Counted from the first letter of the stretch, positions 45,844 through 57,725 are shown. The stretch is 64,000 nucleotides of DNA from Diphasiastrum complanatum (GCA_029204225.1 CM055111.1:43836815-43900814), one strand, 5' to 3'. Numbers and translations: made by a program. The notes: generated by a model from the sequence alone, not told the origin.

Positions 45844-46922
45844 TGTTACATACCTATGTAACTAGCAGTACTTCAGACCCCTAATAGTCCATTTAGTGTT
45901 GGGGGCTAAATGGCAAGGTACCCTTAGGATTAAGGGTATGTGCCCTTGGATAAGGACAAGCAAGTGACTATACCTTAGTTGGAGGTATGAAGTCACGTGA
46001 TCCTTGGATAAGGGATACCCTTAGTATTAAGGATAGGTGTCTTAGATTAAGGTACTAGTGTCCTTGGTTAAGGACAGGTAGGTGTCTATACCTTGGATGG
46101 AGGTATGGAACCTAGTGAGGTGTTAGAAAGTCATTGGATGACTATTTTTCTAAACCTTGGGCCTCAACCTTGAACCATATTACTTTATTGGTCTAGGACC
46201 AAAGTATACTTGCACAACTTGGGCAATGGGACCTAGTAGGAGGGCGCCCTTCTAAAGTGTCCATTGAGTTCCCAACTCCCACAAGAAAGGCATTCAAAGA
46301 GTCATAGGTTATGGAAGGAGTCTCTTGACATTCCATAAGCCTATGGAGGCTCTTGGAGATTTTTTAACTCCCCTAGGCTTCTCTCTCTCTCATTGGATGA
46401 GCATGGAACTCCATAGTGCATTGGAGGGGTCCATGGGCCATCTATATGAGGGTAGTAGGGCGCCCATTGGGAGGGAGAGATCTCTCTTGTTTGCTTGGCT
46501 TATGCTCTAGTGTTGCTACTAGTGTGTAGAGTGCTTTCTTGTGGTAGTATGCTTGAGGTTTGGATCTTGCTTATGGTATGGGACATAAGTAGGGTTTGGA
46601 TCTTGAGAATGATATGGAGTGTTGTGGTATGCTTGTGATTTGTTTATGGTTAGCAAGGGGGTGCTAGATAGGTCTTGCTTGGAGCTCGGATCTAGCTATG
46701 GTTGGGTGGTGAATACTTGAGGCCAACTTGTTATCTATCTTTGTGTTTAAAGAGTAGGGACACAGGTGGAGGAGAGATCCTTGGAGGCTTGCAGATCCTT
46801 ACTTGCAGGTGGAGGCATCCTAGCTTAGAGTTGGGGAGCATCTTGAAGCTTGCAGGTTGCTTGAAGGACATTTGGAGGCTCTACCTTGGATTTGGAGGTC
46901 ATCCTCACCTCTACTTGTAAAA
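45844..46922 (+). repeat. 3' LTR of the chromovirus, 3'-incomplete
   Basis: Starts TGTTACATACCTATG. It contains internal repeats around CCTTGGATAAGG and TGGAGGTATG (45945-46110). It ends with TTGTAAAA instead of CA, at the edge of the 68-base duplication, probably at the end of R. Confidence 0.72.
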
Positions 46923-46990
46923 GTGAATATCAAATTTGATGAGAGATCTTGATTTTGAGACAAATCCATGTTGTTTTCACCATTTGTGTT
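46923..46990 (+). repeat. 68-base direct repeat, right copy
   Basis: Identical to 41883-41950. LTR sequence continues smoothly after this copy and before the left one, so this is a target duplication of unusual length. Confidence 0.95.
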
Positions 46991-47240
46991 GTGATTTTAT
47001 GCATTGAATGCTATCCAAAGGTAATGTACTTCACTCTCTGCCCATTGTCCATACAGTGACAAGTTTTCACACGTGTGAGGCCGCTCATCCACTTAAATGA
47101 CATGTTCTTCTTGCTAGTCAAGTGCATATTTTTCATTTAGATCAAGATGTAATCATTAGATTTGTGGATGATTAATCTAACTAGCTTCCAACACCTCGTG
47201 TGGATCGATTGGAGATCCATTTATTCCCTTGAAGTTATGA
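46991..47240 (+). repeat. Diverged LTR, part 2
   Basis: Continues the same LTR: GTGATTTTATG, GTACTTCACTCTCTGC, TTCACACGTGTGAGG and CTAGCTTCCAA(A/C)ACCTC all occur in the same order in the young element's LTR. The right end is approximate. Confidence 0.75.
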
Positions 47241-47274
47241 GTTATGCATAGTTTATCATAGTTTAATGAAGCTA

Positions 47275-47289
47275 TTTTTTGAGGAGGAA
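47275..47289 (+). promoter_or_regulatory. Possible polypurine tract before another LTR start
   Basis: TTTTTTGAGGAGGAA is followed at 47290 by TGTGAGAAAAATGC, and about 60 bases later by CCACATGTGTGGAGCAGC. Both resemble the young element's polypurine tract and LTR start. This may be a further, older family member. Confidence 0.4.
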
Positions 47290-47299
47290 TGTGAGAAAA

Positions 47300-50200
47300 A
47301 TGCAAAATATAGCTCAATTAAATTCAAATTAATGTACATAATGTCATTCCACATGTGTGGAGCAGCTTAAGCCAAACTTTGAAGGATGTTGACTTCCAAG
47401 AATCTAAGACTTTTCTTCTTATGTAGGAGGTTTTATGTTCACAAAATAGTAGTAGGATTTTAAAGAGCAAGTTTTCTAGTATACACGAATAATTGATCAC
47501 ACATTTTATAATGTACATCACATAAAATATTGATATTTGTTATTGAATGCATCCTAATTATATTCCATGGAGATCAAATTTTTTTGGAAAAAGTCCTAAA
47601 TAGTAACAAGAATTATATATATGTTGAAAGGCAAGCTAAAGACCATATTCAAACAAGGACACAAGATTGATAAACAAAATCACATTGAAATTTCGATGTA
47701 AAAGTCTATTCTCAATAAGTATTAAGGGGAAGAGAAAGAGTGAGACTTGAGGAAACAGTTGATAAGAAGAATCTTTAGAGCATTTGGACGTCATAGAGCT
47801 ATGCATAGTCTTGATGTATCTTGATTTCAAATTTTAGTTTTCTCACACAATAATTGATTAAAAGATTCAATGTTTTAAAGACTTTAACATACAACAATTG
47901 TGTGTTGTAGCAAAATTCGTTTTGCAATCTTCCAATGTGTCGAGCCTGATATTCTCAAAAAATGAGGTCTCAAATATGCTTTTTGGTCTCCAAGGGTAGA
48001 GGCTCAAACTTAGGATTGGGAAAACTTTGGATGTCAGGTTGAGCCAAGCCCGTTGGGTACTACATCTTAAGAGTCGAACTTAGGTAGAGTCTCCAACTCC
48101 ATAAAAACTTTGGATGTGAACCTAACCAATTAAGCCAACCCCCGTTGCGTAGCTCTCTAGAGTAGAAAGTGAGTTTTAGCATTGCTTGAAGTTTCAGCTA
48201 ATGCTAATGATGTAACGATGGCCGTTGGATGAACTCGAAAGTAGCCATTGGATGTACTTGGCTTTAATGAATCCTTAAATGTGAGCGCCGCACCGAAACC
48301 CTAGAATGGACCAACAAAGAGATAGCCTTCGACAGGAATGCTTCATGTTCCCTCCTATTTCAACATCGATCGATCGATCGATCGATCAATGGAGTGTGTA
48401 GAACTGTTCTCAGTAGTTTGAAGTTTGATGTGATACAGTGACATTCTTTGATGTTTTTCCCTCTGTTTCTTTGAAGTTGTAAACATTTAACACCCTATGC
48501 TTTTTGGCTAGTTTGCAAGACGCGAAGCATTAGGGTAGATAATTTATCTGACAGCCTTGGTTCTAGAAAACGATACTCGTGGTGCAATCAAAGAGATGAG
48601 ATTCGTTGTTCCTTAATATTGCAGAAAGTGCTATTGAGAATGCCTTTTAACTTAAGATACGATAAGGGTATGTTAGCATTGACTATTACCTTTATTGAGG
48701 TACCATTTACACTATTTGATTCTGACTTTTGCCTGCTTGACAAAAAATTCGTTTACGCATCACTTTATTTCTTCTGTCTGCGAACGCTATCTATAATCAA
48801 TTGCATTTTGTACAAACGCTGAAGATTTTTCATTCTGCACGGGATCAAACTGTTTCGTTTTGTGAAGCCGACACCAGAAATGCTAGTGGAAGGTAGTTTT
48901 GGAAACTTCTCTCTTTTTAGCAGTATCTCAAGTTTGTCCGATGATGCAAAAAAGTTTCTGAAGATCTAATAGATCTTAAGAGTGGTTGGTAGTCATTATC
49001 GCCCGTCGCGGCGTCCTCGCCTCTTCTTTCTCTGCCCATCTCTAATCCCTTCTGTTCAATCTCTGTTTTTCTCTGTTCTCTTCTGTCCGTTTTTGCCACG
49101 TCCGTCGGTATTGACTACCAATAACCACCGCTGATGCTTGAGCTATGAGAGCTGAGGACTATAGGTAAATTTGTGCATACGAATATGTTCTTTAAATCCT
49201 CTTATCACATCAAACATCGCAGTTCAATCTATCTGCTAAATTTTTTTATGGAATGGGCCAAATTTTTTTCTACTATGTTGTGTCTAAAAGTAATAGAAGC
49301 ATTTGAGTTGTAGTCTGGTTCTCCTGGTAGTTTCAGTCGATTTTGTAATTAGCTTAAACTTTCTTAAGATGATCTTTGGACTTAAGTTATCTGGTAAGAT
49401 TGTTGAGTATGAGCGGTGTTGACTCGAAAATCTGTACCGGATTGCATGTCTAAAAAACTGAAAAGGTTCATTCATGTAAGTCTAGCTACGTAAAGTGTAT
49501 CTCAAGAAAATAGCCATTTTGAGGAGCTTCATGAAATTTCTTTCAAAAAACGATAATTTCAATCGTTTGTATGTTCCTAGAATCCCTGTTCTTGTATTGA
49601 TGCATTTATTAAATACGCACCTGGTTCTATGAACCAAGTTCTTTGTATTTGTGCTGTGATCTGATGATCATTTCTAATGTGAGACGGATAACCACATAAA
49701 GGCACTTGTTACAGTAAGATTGTTGGAGTTGAGACATTCAGATTTCAAAGTATCATAACACCCACATGGCTGTTTCTATTCGCTCAAAATTCTGAAATAT
49801 GAGATTTCAAAAAACGGTTACTTGTTTTTGTGAAGCCAAAAAGTTTTACAATTACGGTGTATAACACAACACCTAAACCTACACAAACTCTTATACACTA
49901 AACGTATACAATCGTATTGACCTCGTAACCTAGACACAATTGTATCCAAAACGAAAAGTTGTTAAGATATGTCTTACCTAACAAAATATAAAATATTGAG
50001 TATTTTTAAGTCTATTTTCTTTTCATTCTTGTAAGAGATAGTTTCCATGCACACATTAATCCGGGGTTGTCTTATCAAGACCTATTGAGATCAGTGGTGA
50101 TTACTGAAATAGCGTGGGCGATCATAATTGAAATCACCATTGAAGGGCATTTTAGCCTTCAATTTCATTAGAGAATTTGATTTTGAAAGGAGTCCATGAA

Positions 50201-50650
50201 GTGAATCTCACCTTAAGGGCTTTCTTTTCTCAATTTGAAGAATTAATTTAAGTTTTCTAAGTGTCAATGACTAAACTATTTTTTCAGTTTGGGGCGATCC
50301 AAAAGCCAATTTTTTTCAAATTAAGGGTACCTTACAAGTACAACTTCTCTCAAACACATTGATTGCCAAATCTTTGGGAGAAAGTGGATCTAAAGTCCAA
50401 TTGGACCTTTCTAAAGGCAAGGAAGTCAGTGAAGTTGCATTTTTGTGTTTACTAAAGTTGAGCCATTTTTGGTGTTTTAGAAAAAATCAAGTGATGGGAG
50501 GGGTTGAAACTTTTTTGGTCATACCTTCAAATTGACTTGCAAGACTTTAAATCACACTCAAAGGCATTCATTTTAATGGCTTTCAAAGGCACCATAGGAG
50601 CTATTATTGGCAAAATGGCAAGATTAAATAAATTTAAGCTTGGAGAAAAG
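47300..50650 (+). other. Non-coding interval, 47.3-50.65 kb
   Basis: I see no domain or RNA gene. A short (ATCG)n run lies at 48365-48386. A small CT-rich, less AT-rich pocket at about 49000-49130 could be the leader of an unseen gene, but no coding exon follows that I can identify. Confidence 0.5.
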
Positions 50651-50656
50651 CTAATA

Positions 50657-50677
50657 AATTGGACAGAGTGTCCAATT
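50657..50677 (+). repeat. Perfect 9-base hairpin beside an LTR
   Basis: AATTGGACA, loop GAG, TGTCCAATT. It lies six bases outside the LTR at 50684, in flanking DNA. Confidence 0.75.
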
Positions 50678-50683
50678 ATGGCT

Positions 50684-51753
50684 TGTTCACAGATTCTCTG
50701 AATCTGTGAACACGGTTCTTTGATTTCTTTACCTCTTCTTTAGTTACGGTTCTTTATGGTTTTTCTTCTTATTAGAACAATTACAAGCAAAAGCGTTACT
50801 CCGATTTCAACATGGATTTCCCAGCCTTTCAGTGGGAGAGACAGTTCCGATGCTCAGCTACATGCAGAAACCAACCATGTAACCATCTTTGGCTCAAGAG
50901 GATCAACGTTTTGGAACATGGAGCAGACCTACCACTATCTACTAAATCAGAAATCAATCAAGAACAAGATTAACCACTGAACAAGAAACAAGAAACTAGA
51001 TTCCTAACAGCATTTGACAGTCCAAGAATCAAGAAACACTCATTTCTTGGTGCTTAGGATGCCCAAGAACAATCAAGAACTGGAAAGTTAGAGAGTATGC
51101 AAGATCTACACCACTATTCCAGCCTATTTAGTTTACTTGAATGCTGATTTCTACCTTATTCCATAAACAAGAAGTGAATTCTAAACCACAACTAAGCAAG
51201 AAACTAGAAAACAAGAAACTAGTTAATCCACAATGTAAGGAATTCAAGCATGCTCATAGAAATTTCACTCAAGAAATTGCCATGAACAAGGAGCTTAGCA
51301 ATCATCAAGAACTCGTGAAGAATCCTCTTTATTTGCTCAAGAGAACTTGACAATACATTCAAAAGCTCCCTCACAAGAGAGGGGAGCCCTTAAATAAGTA
51401 AGAAGGCTGCCCATGTGGAGCCCAAGTGGCAATTCCACCAAATTAGAAATTACATGTGGAATCTGCCCTTTACTAAAGGTCACCATCAAAAGGTGGCTCA
51501 CTCTAACTAATTTAAGGGGGGTCTACATTTATTTACAAAGCCTAGGAAATATGACTAGCTCCTACATGGTCATTCCTTCTTTGGGATACATAGATAACTC
51601 ACTGTCTTCCTAGCTAGTACTTCCTCGGCTCTCATGCTCGGCTCTCAGCTTCTTCTGCTCTCCTCCTTCTGAGACCTCCTCGGTCATGGGTGAGAGATAA
51701 CTTGTATCTTCAGCTTGACTCGACATCTGGGGATTCTCTGGAATCTGCTAACA
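50684..51753 (-). repeat. 3' LTR of a Tat/Athila-like element (reverse)
   Basis: 1070 bases bounded by TG...CA; on the minus strand it starts TGTTAGCAGATTCC and ends in a perfect palindrome with 12-base arms (TGTTCACAGATT at 50684-50695, AATCTGTGAACA at 50701-50712). The last 117 bases match the LTR end at 1-117. A polypurine tract precedes it. Confidence 0.85.
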
Positions 51754-51770
51754 TTATCCACCCCTAATCT
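51754..51770 (-). promoter_or_regulatory. Polypurine tract of the reverse Tat/Athila-like element
   Basis: Minus strand ATTAGGGGTGGATAA directly before the LTR start TGTTAGC. It confirms minus-strand orientation and that the ORF at 51911-54588 lies at the 3' end of the element. Confidence 0.7.
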
Positions 51771-51910
51771 GTTGCAGGACCCACTGCAACACCGATGATG
51801 TCTTTTGCTTGGCACTTGGAAAAGCGTGGATCTTCGTTCGCTTCCGTAAAACCAGATGCTTATTGTCCGCAAAACTTATTCTTCAAAATTGAAAGTCTCT
51901 CAATTGGCCG

Positions 51911-54588
51911 CTACATACCAGCCCTCTTGAGAACTTCTTGTGAGTTCTGCGCGTCTCGTTGTCGTGCCGTTTGCTTTCGTTCGCCCATCTTTCGTCCTAG
52001 GGCTTCAAAAACCTGGAAGCGGAGCTTACTTCCGAAATTGAGGGGCCCCAAATATTCTCTTATCTTCTCCACGAAGCCCATTTCCTGCCAGTCTTCCACC
52101 ATGGTCACATAGCGTGACGACATGAAGGCCGCTCTGTAGTATAGTCTGGCCATCATTTCATGGTCTTCTTCCGACTGGAGGGCTACATTTGGGTTGATTT
52201 TGATGGGCTCCAGGCCTCGATCCCAGAAACACTCTTGCTGCATAAAAAAGACCATGGATCTGCAATATTCGGCACTTTCCTGCACGCAAAGATCGGCACT
52301 TGATTTGTATTTATGCTCGAAGTCGAGTAACTGCAGCCTCAGATCATCCGGGGTGGTTCTCTCTGAAATTCCCGGGGTGACTGGCCAGTTTACCAACTCT
52401 ACTCGCGGCTTTTCCACCGGCCATGGATTTCTGCATTTGAGTGGCATGTAGAAAGGATCCATTCGCTTCCAAGTCGGTGCCTTCAAATATTCTTGAAGTC
52501 GCCTGCTATCCTTCAGGATCTTATTCCGCCATTCTGGTTGCGATTGTAACACGACAATGATCTCGGCCCTGGTGGAGTATTGGCTTTGATTAATGTCTTC
52601 TTTGCCTCCCCTCATGTTGGGAGGGTATGTTCTTTCAAACTTTTCTGATTCCCATGTATCAGCCAATGTGCCTCTAGGCCTGGTAGGGAAAGTTGTCCTA
52701 CACGGCTGGGATGGCCTTGTCAGATAATCATCTAGGGCCTTGGTGCCCGTATCTTTCTCTTTTGCTCGCTCACTTGTCGATGGCTCAGTTGCGCTCGTGT
52801 CTTGCCTGGGCGAGAATCTTCTTGTCTTTGGTTGATCTGCCAGGAAGTCATCATCACTCCCCATGTCTGTGTTAGTTTCTAGAAGGTCAAGGATGGAATG
52901 ATCTGGAGAGAGGGGTGCGGGGGTGATAGGTTTAGGAGGAGGTGGGATCAGCAAGTTATACGCCATACCGGGGGAGTGGAGTTGTTGGAGGAACTCGTCC
53001 CGTCGGGCTTTGTAGGTGTCAGCTAGGCCTTTTGATGGGCCTATTATTTTACTAGGAGGCGATGGAGAGAGGGAAGATGAAAGAATCAGGTAAGTTGAAA
53101 TGAATGTTTTGGAAAAGTTGAAAGTAGAGTAGGAGGAGGGGTTGAAAGTGGGAGGGGGTCGGGGAAAAGTTCTGGAAGCAGCCTCGGCTCTCTGGCCACC
53201 CGATTCCGAGCTACCGTCTGAAGGGTGGGTTTGCCCGCCTTGATTCCCTACTCTATCATTCCCATCATCGTCCCGTGGCTTCGTTACTTGAGCACCTGCT
53301 TGGGCCTTGCACGTCGTGTCCCATAATTGGTTCACCTTGTCCAAGACTTGCTGCAGGGCCTTCGTGGTTTCTTCCAGCTGTTTCTGGGACTCCAAGATGA
53401 TCTTCTCTTGTTTGGCCACAATGTTTTGAAAATTTTTCTTTTCGGCTTCTCGTTCTTGGATTAGCCGCACGTATCTCTCCATCCGGATGGCTGAGACTGT
53501 GGGGCTTGGAATTGAATGTCCTCGGGCTTGATTAGAGGAGCATCGACTGGCATTGCACCCAATGATCCGTCTCGTACTTGGTCGATTTGGATCATCTGGT
53601 GCTTCAGTTGTGGCTGGACCTCTTCCAAAGTGGATTTCTGCCCGGCCATCACGGATCTGGTTTACATTGTCTCTTCCTCTTTTTCTTTGGCCAGCCTTTG
53701 ATATCGCATAGTTTCTTGGTCTTGATGTCGGACCTTGCTCTCGAGCACTTGATACTGGCTCACCAACCAATGCATGTGGTAGCTCGTTTCGGATAGGCCT
53801 ATCATTAAGCGCTTGGCTGCTTCAGTGAGCTTTTCAGGGTTAGTGAGAGTTGGGTACTGATCTGGAGTGTGGGATGGTGAGGTTAAACAAAAAAATAAGC
53901 GTTGTGTCAGTGCTGAAGATGGAGGTGGAGGTAGTGGAGAGATGATGTTAGTAACTGTTGTGGTGGTGGTGGTGGTTAGTGGAGGGGTCAGACTTCTTCC
54001 TGGCTGCTTCTCCTTCTCTAGCTCGTCGTCGTTTATTTCCATCAGGTCTGCAGCATCAAAATATTGCGACGTGTCCAGTGTGTGGACTTGCTGGGCCTGT
54101 GGTTGTTGAGCCGCTTCTGTGATCTGGGGACTGGATATCCCCACTCCTCCTCCCCCCAAATCTTGTGCCGTTGGTGATGTTGTTGGCATTGGCATGATGA
54201 TCAATGTGGGTGGGGTGGTGACTTCGTCTGGTGGAGTAGCAGGGTGTGAGGTGGTCAGATGTTGGGCTGCTGCTGATGTCATTGTTCCATCACCCCCGTC
54301 AATGACATGTGAGGGTGACGAGTGTTGTTGTGATGCCATGGATGAGCTGCCATCATCTGAGGTGAAACCATCTGAAGCTGATCCCACTGGTGATGTGCTC
54401 CCAGCTTGAAGCTTCTTTTGCATTCTTTGTTGCCGTGTGTCAGGCAACTGGGCCTTGGAGGTACCCTTACGTGAGTGATGGTGAAAAGGCCGCTTACAAT
54501 CCGTATGGCTCTCTCGAGTACCCCATGCTCCTCCTGCCAATGGAGGTTTTCTAGGCCTCCAAGAGTATGGTCGAAAGAGGGTTGGCAT
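51911..54588 (-). pseudogene. Long 3' ORF of the reverse Tat/Athila-like element
   Basis: About 890 codons with one TAA (53664-53662) and one frameshift near 53500. The N-terminal third is rich in Ser, Pro, Thr and Gln, with a Thr run (PPLTTTTTTTVTN). A coiled-coil-like stretch follows on both sides of the stop (VLESKVRHQDQETMRYQRL; VRLIQEREAEKKNFQNIV). The C-terminal half is more structured, with YPPNMRGGKEDINQSQYSTR, LLDFEHKYKSSADLCVQESA and LGPLNFGSKLRFQVFEALG. No gag knuckle, protease, RT or integrase motif and no membrane segment are seen, and it ends about 140 bases before the polypurine tract, so it is an extra 3' ORF, not gag. It is GC-richer than its surroundings. Function unknown. 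Confidence 0.65.
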
Positions 54589-54712
54589 CTAAGTTTAATA
54601 ATGGTTGGCATCTAAGTTTACTAATGGTTGGCATCTAAGTTTACCAATGGTTGGCATCTAAGTAGGGTCGAAAGAGGGTGGGCATCTAAGTTTACTAATG
54701 GTGTTCAGTATG
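54568..54712 (+). repeat. 23-base tandem repeat at the element's broken end
   Basis: GGTTGGCATCTAAGTTTA(A/C)(T/C)AAT occurs three times in a row from 54580 and twice more in partial form. GGTCGAAAGAGGGT begins the array and recurs near 54665. The 3' ORF loses its reading sense here, so the array marks where the element was broken. Confidence 0.85.
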
Positions 54713-55379
54713 ATTGTTCAGCTCGTATCGTCATTGATTAGCACACCATCCCCACTATGGCGACGTGTTGATTGGGAAACATTCCTTGACGTACTGTCTA
54801 TCCTCTCAGCAAGAATGGGTCATATGAATCAAATAACTGAGCGGGTGTATTTAATTATACATGGGCCGATGTGGTACTGACTATGTCTAGAGCTCAAGTG
54901 ATTTGGATTGTGACGATCAGTTTTTTAAAAAAATGCCTATATTCTTATGGTGTGTACTCAAGAGCCATATCATGAACTATGTGGAGAAATATCAAATTCG
55001 TCATCTCATAAGGTCGGATACCATAAAGGTCCCATAACTACCGGTCATGTGTAGTTTAGCATTATTGATGACTAGATTTTATGTGAGAGTTTTGTGGGAT
55101 GGTATATTATATTCGTCGTCCTATTTACTGAGCGGTGGTATTTTTTCGACCTTCGGGCCTAGTTATTTCGATAGACTTTCTGAAGGTGGGTGTGACTAGT
55201 GCGACATTTAACACGAGAGTTGTTTTCAGCACACTTTTGTGCACATGCGCACGAAAGTGCGCATAAAACCCTTGGTCACTTGACGAGACATAACATGTCA
55301 TAAAATGATTAAAATTTAAATCTTTCAATTGTATGTGGAACTAGACTTGACTCTTCATTGTGTTACTGGAAGACTTAAA

Positions 55380-56005
55380 TGATTTTCTCTCAATTGATGG
55401 CAATTTGGCCCCAAAAAACTTCAATTTTCAGCACTTCACATGGGTAACTTTAGGTGCACATAGATATCTCTATAGGACTCCAAACTTAAATTCTTTTTTT
55501 TATAGACATGTTTCTATGGTCATAAAAGATTTTTGAAAGTAGATAGCCAAAGAAAGAGTTGTAAAAAGCACCTCCAAAAGAGCTAAAACTTTCTAGCACC
55601 TTTCAATAATTTTCAAAACTTTTAAGCACTTGACATGGGTAATATTATATGCACATATCTATTTCTACATAACTTCAAATTGAAAAAAAAAATTAAGGGA
55701 CATGTTTCTATGGTCATATAATACTTTTTAAAGTAGACAACCCAAAAAAGTTTTGTTAAAATCATGGTGTTATACACTCAAATATGATATTTCCAGTTTT
55801 GATGATTTTTATCAACACTTAAATGGGTAACTTTGGATGCACGTATCTATCTCTATAGATCTCCAAATTCAATTTTTTTTTTATAGACATGTTTTTATAA
55901 TCATATAGGATTTTTAAGAATAGACAGACTAAAAATTGAGTGTAAAATTCACAACAATGTAGTCCCATATATAAAAATATCAAAGTTTCATCAGTACCCC
56001 CACAT
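55380..56005 (+). repeat. Three tandem copies of an about 190-base unit
   Basis: The markers CACTT(C/G)ACATGGGTAA, GCAC(A/G)TA(G/T)(A/C)TAT and TTATAGACATGTTT(C/T)TAT recur in order. Unit anchors are near 55431, 55626 and 55815, giving periods of about 195 and 190. The copies are diverged. It could be a remnant of a satellite array or of an LTR. Confidence 0.75.
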
Positions 56006-56009
56006 GTTT

Positions 56010-56900
56010 GACACATCATATCTTACATATAAGTTGCTCAAAATGAAGGTCTCAAAATTTTTAATCGATAAATGTCACATATGAAGAACACACATGTGAA
56101 ATGATTTGATGTGATTCATCGTAGTGTATGAGATATGCTTTTTTGAATAAGTGCTTGGAATACACACTTTTGTGTGCATTTTGTGACGACTCTAGGTGGA
56201 GTACCCGCTCTTGTATTTCAAAGAGGTTGGGTGTATTGACTGAACCACTGTTCGGACACAAATTCATTGCAAAATATACGTTTGTAACTATGATGATTGC
56301 TTTAAGCTTAGTAGATAATGTGGTAACTAACTTAGCTTCAAAACATTGAAAGACCAAAAAATAGTGTGAGGAATCTAGTACTATGTAACTTGAGTGCTAA
56401 CTATCCTATCACAATGTAGTCTAGCCTAGGACTCAATTTCGTATACTAAAATAAAAGATGATTCACATAGGTTTAGTGATACAGGACAAGCAATGAATAA
56501 CAATGATGCATTACTAGTTGCAATTAGCCAAGCTCTTTCCCACCTCGAGTTAGGTGAAAATCTAGCGTGTAATAAGGAAGATGATTGAGCATTTTTGCCC
56601 TAATTTGCCATTCTAGCTTAACCCTTGAGTTTTGCCATGTTGGTGGCTAGATTGATCAACCAATTCCATGATTTTAGGGATTTGGTCCTATAATGTAGGA
56701 ATCATCACCAAACAAACTTGACCAACTCTATGAACATGATCTAACTTATTCTAGAGTAGATTCACATGTGGCAACATAGACTCATGTTGGATTTCAATGC
56801 TCAAGACCAAATCCATTAAGTAATGAGCATCCTGGAAAATCAGCCGAACTCGACTCTATCCACTTTGAAGTCATCATAGTCCGAAGTTCAACTCATCGAC
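56010..56900 (+). other. Non-coding interval, 56.0-56.9 kb
   Basis: AT-rich DNA between the 190-base repeats and a copia fragment. No domain or repeat unit that I recognise. Confidence 0.5.
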
Positions 56901-56924
56901 TTCAACTTCACCATGTAGTTACCT

Positions 56925-57725
56925 CAGCCTCCATAACTTGAAGCTCCACCAATAGCCTTTTGAGCCATAAGACCTCCTTGCATGTTGATGCAAGGCCTTA
57001 TACTTGGATTCGGTTGAAGATAGCAAAATAGTATGTTGCTTATTTGAAAGCCATGATACTAACTCCATCACAAAGGAATGTAGCAAATGCACTAGTAGAA
57101 TCTCGATCCACTTTGTCACCTGCAAAATCCAAGTCAATGTAGGCTCTTAAGCCAAGATTAGTCCCTTTGTAGAGTATTCCAAAATTCCTAGTTGATGAGA
57201 TATACCTTAGGACTCTTTTGGCCATCTTCCAATGTGACACAAGAGGACATTGCATATATTGGCTTAACTTTCCAACACTATTTAAACTAAGATTAGGTCT
57301 AGTTATAGTCAAATAAATTAAGGAGCCTATAAGCCTTCTATAGAGACTCTTTAAAAAAAGAACAAAGTTTTTCTTCAATCCCCTCCATGATGATTGCCTC
57401 ATGTAGATATCTTCCTCCAAGTAGCCATTGAGAAAGTCATTTGTAACATCAAGTTGAAATAGCTTCCAATTGAAAGTAGTAGGAAGACTAATGAGCAATA
57501 TATGGCAACTAGCTTAGCCACATGAGCAAAAGTTTTATCATAATCAATGCCTTTAGTTTGCAAAAATCTTTTACTGCAAGCCTTGCTTTGTACTTGTTTA
57601 TTGATCCATCTTGGTTATATTTCAATCTATACACCCACTTGCAATCAAGTGGTTTCTTCCCTTGAGGAAGATCAACAGGCTCCCAAGTATGATTCTCCAT
57701 GAGAGCATCATACTCCATTCATCCA
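56925..57725 (-). pseudogene. Ty1/copia RT-RNase H fragment with internal deletion
   Basis: On the minus strand RT begins with MEYDALMENHTWEPVDLPQG and KWVYRLKYNQDGSINKYKAR. It continues in a second frame (WKLFQLDVTNDFLNGYLEED) and then jumps from MRQSSW into RLIGSLIYLTITRPNLSL. The deletion removes most of the RT palm including the YVDD motif. RNase H motifs follow (AYIDLDFAGDKVDRDSTSAF, LSNKQHTILLSSTESKYKAL). Dead on several counts. Confidence 0.9.

Larger units (their letters stand above)
41951..46922 (+). mobile_element. 5'-truncated chromovirus (Ty3/gypsy) insertion
   Basis: The insert begins inside the C-terminal half of gag and ends inside the 3' LTR with CTACTTGTAAAA. There is no 5' LTR, primer site or gag start. 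All pol domains and a chromodomain are present in order but carry several stops. The target is the diverged LTR at 41366-47240, duplicated for 68 bases. A truncated start, an end at a likely polyadenylation point and a long target duplication are unlike integrase-mediated insertion. Confidence 0.88.

Noticed and set aside
49000-49130. First exon or promoter of a second host gene
   Set aside because: Only a CT-rich, less AT-rich pocket is visible; no coding exon with splice sites could be joined to it.
51795-54409. Plus-strand open frames over the reverse element
   Set aside because: They are antisense shadows of the GC-rich minus-strand ORF.
54279-54611. 110-codon minus-strand frame overlapping the 3' ORF
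   Set aside because: It is a shadow in another frame of the longer coding-like frame at 53662-54588.
55380-56005. CRISPR-like array
   Set aside because: The units are about 190 bases, adjacent and diverged, without short conserved repeats and unique spacers; the DNA is plant nuclear.
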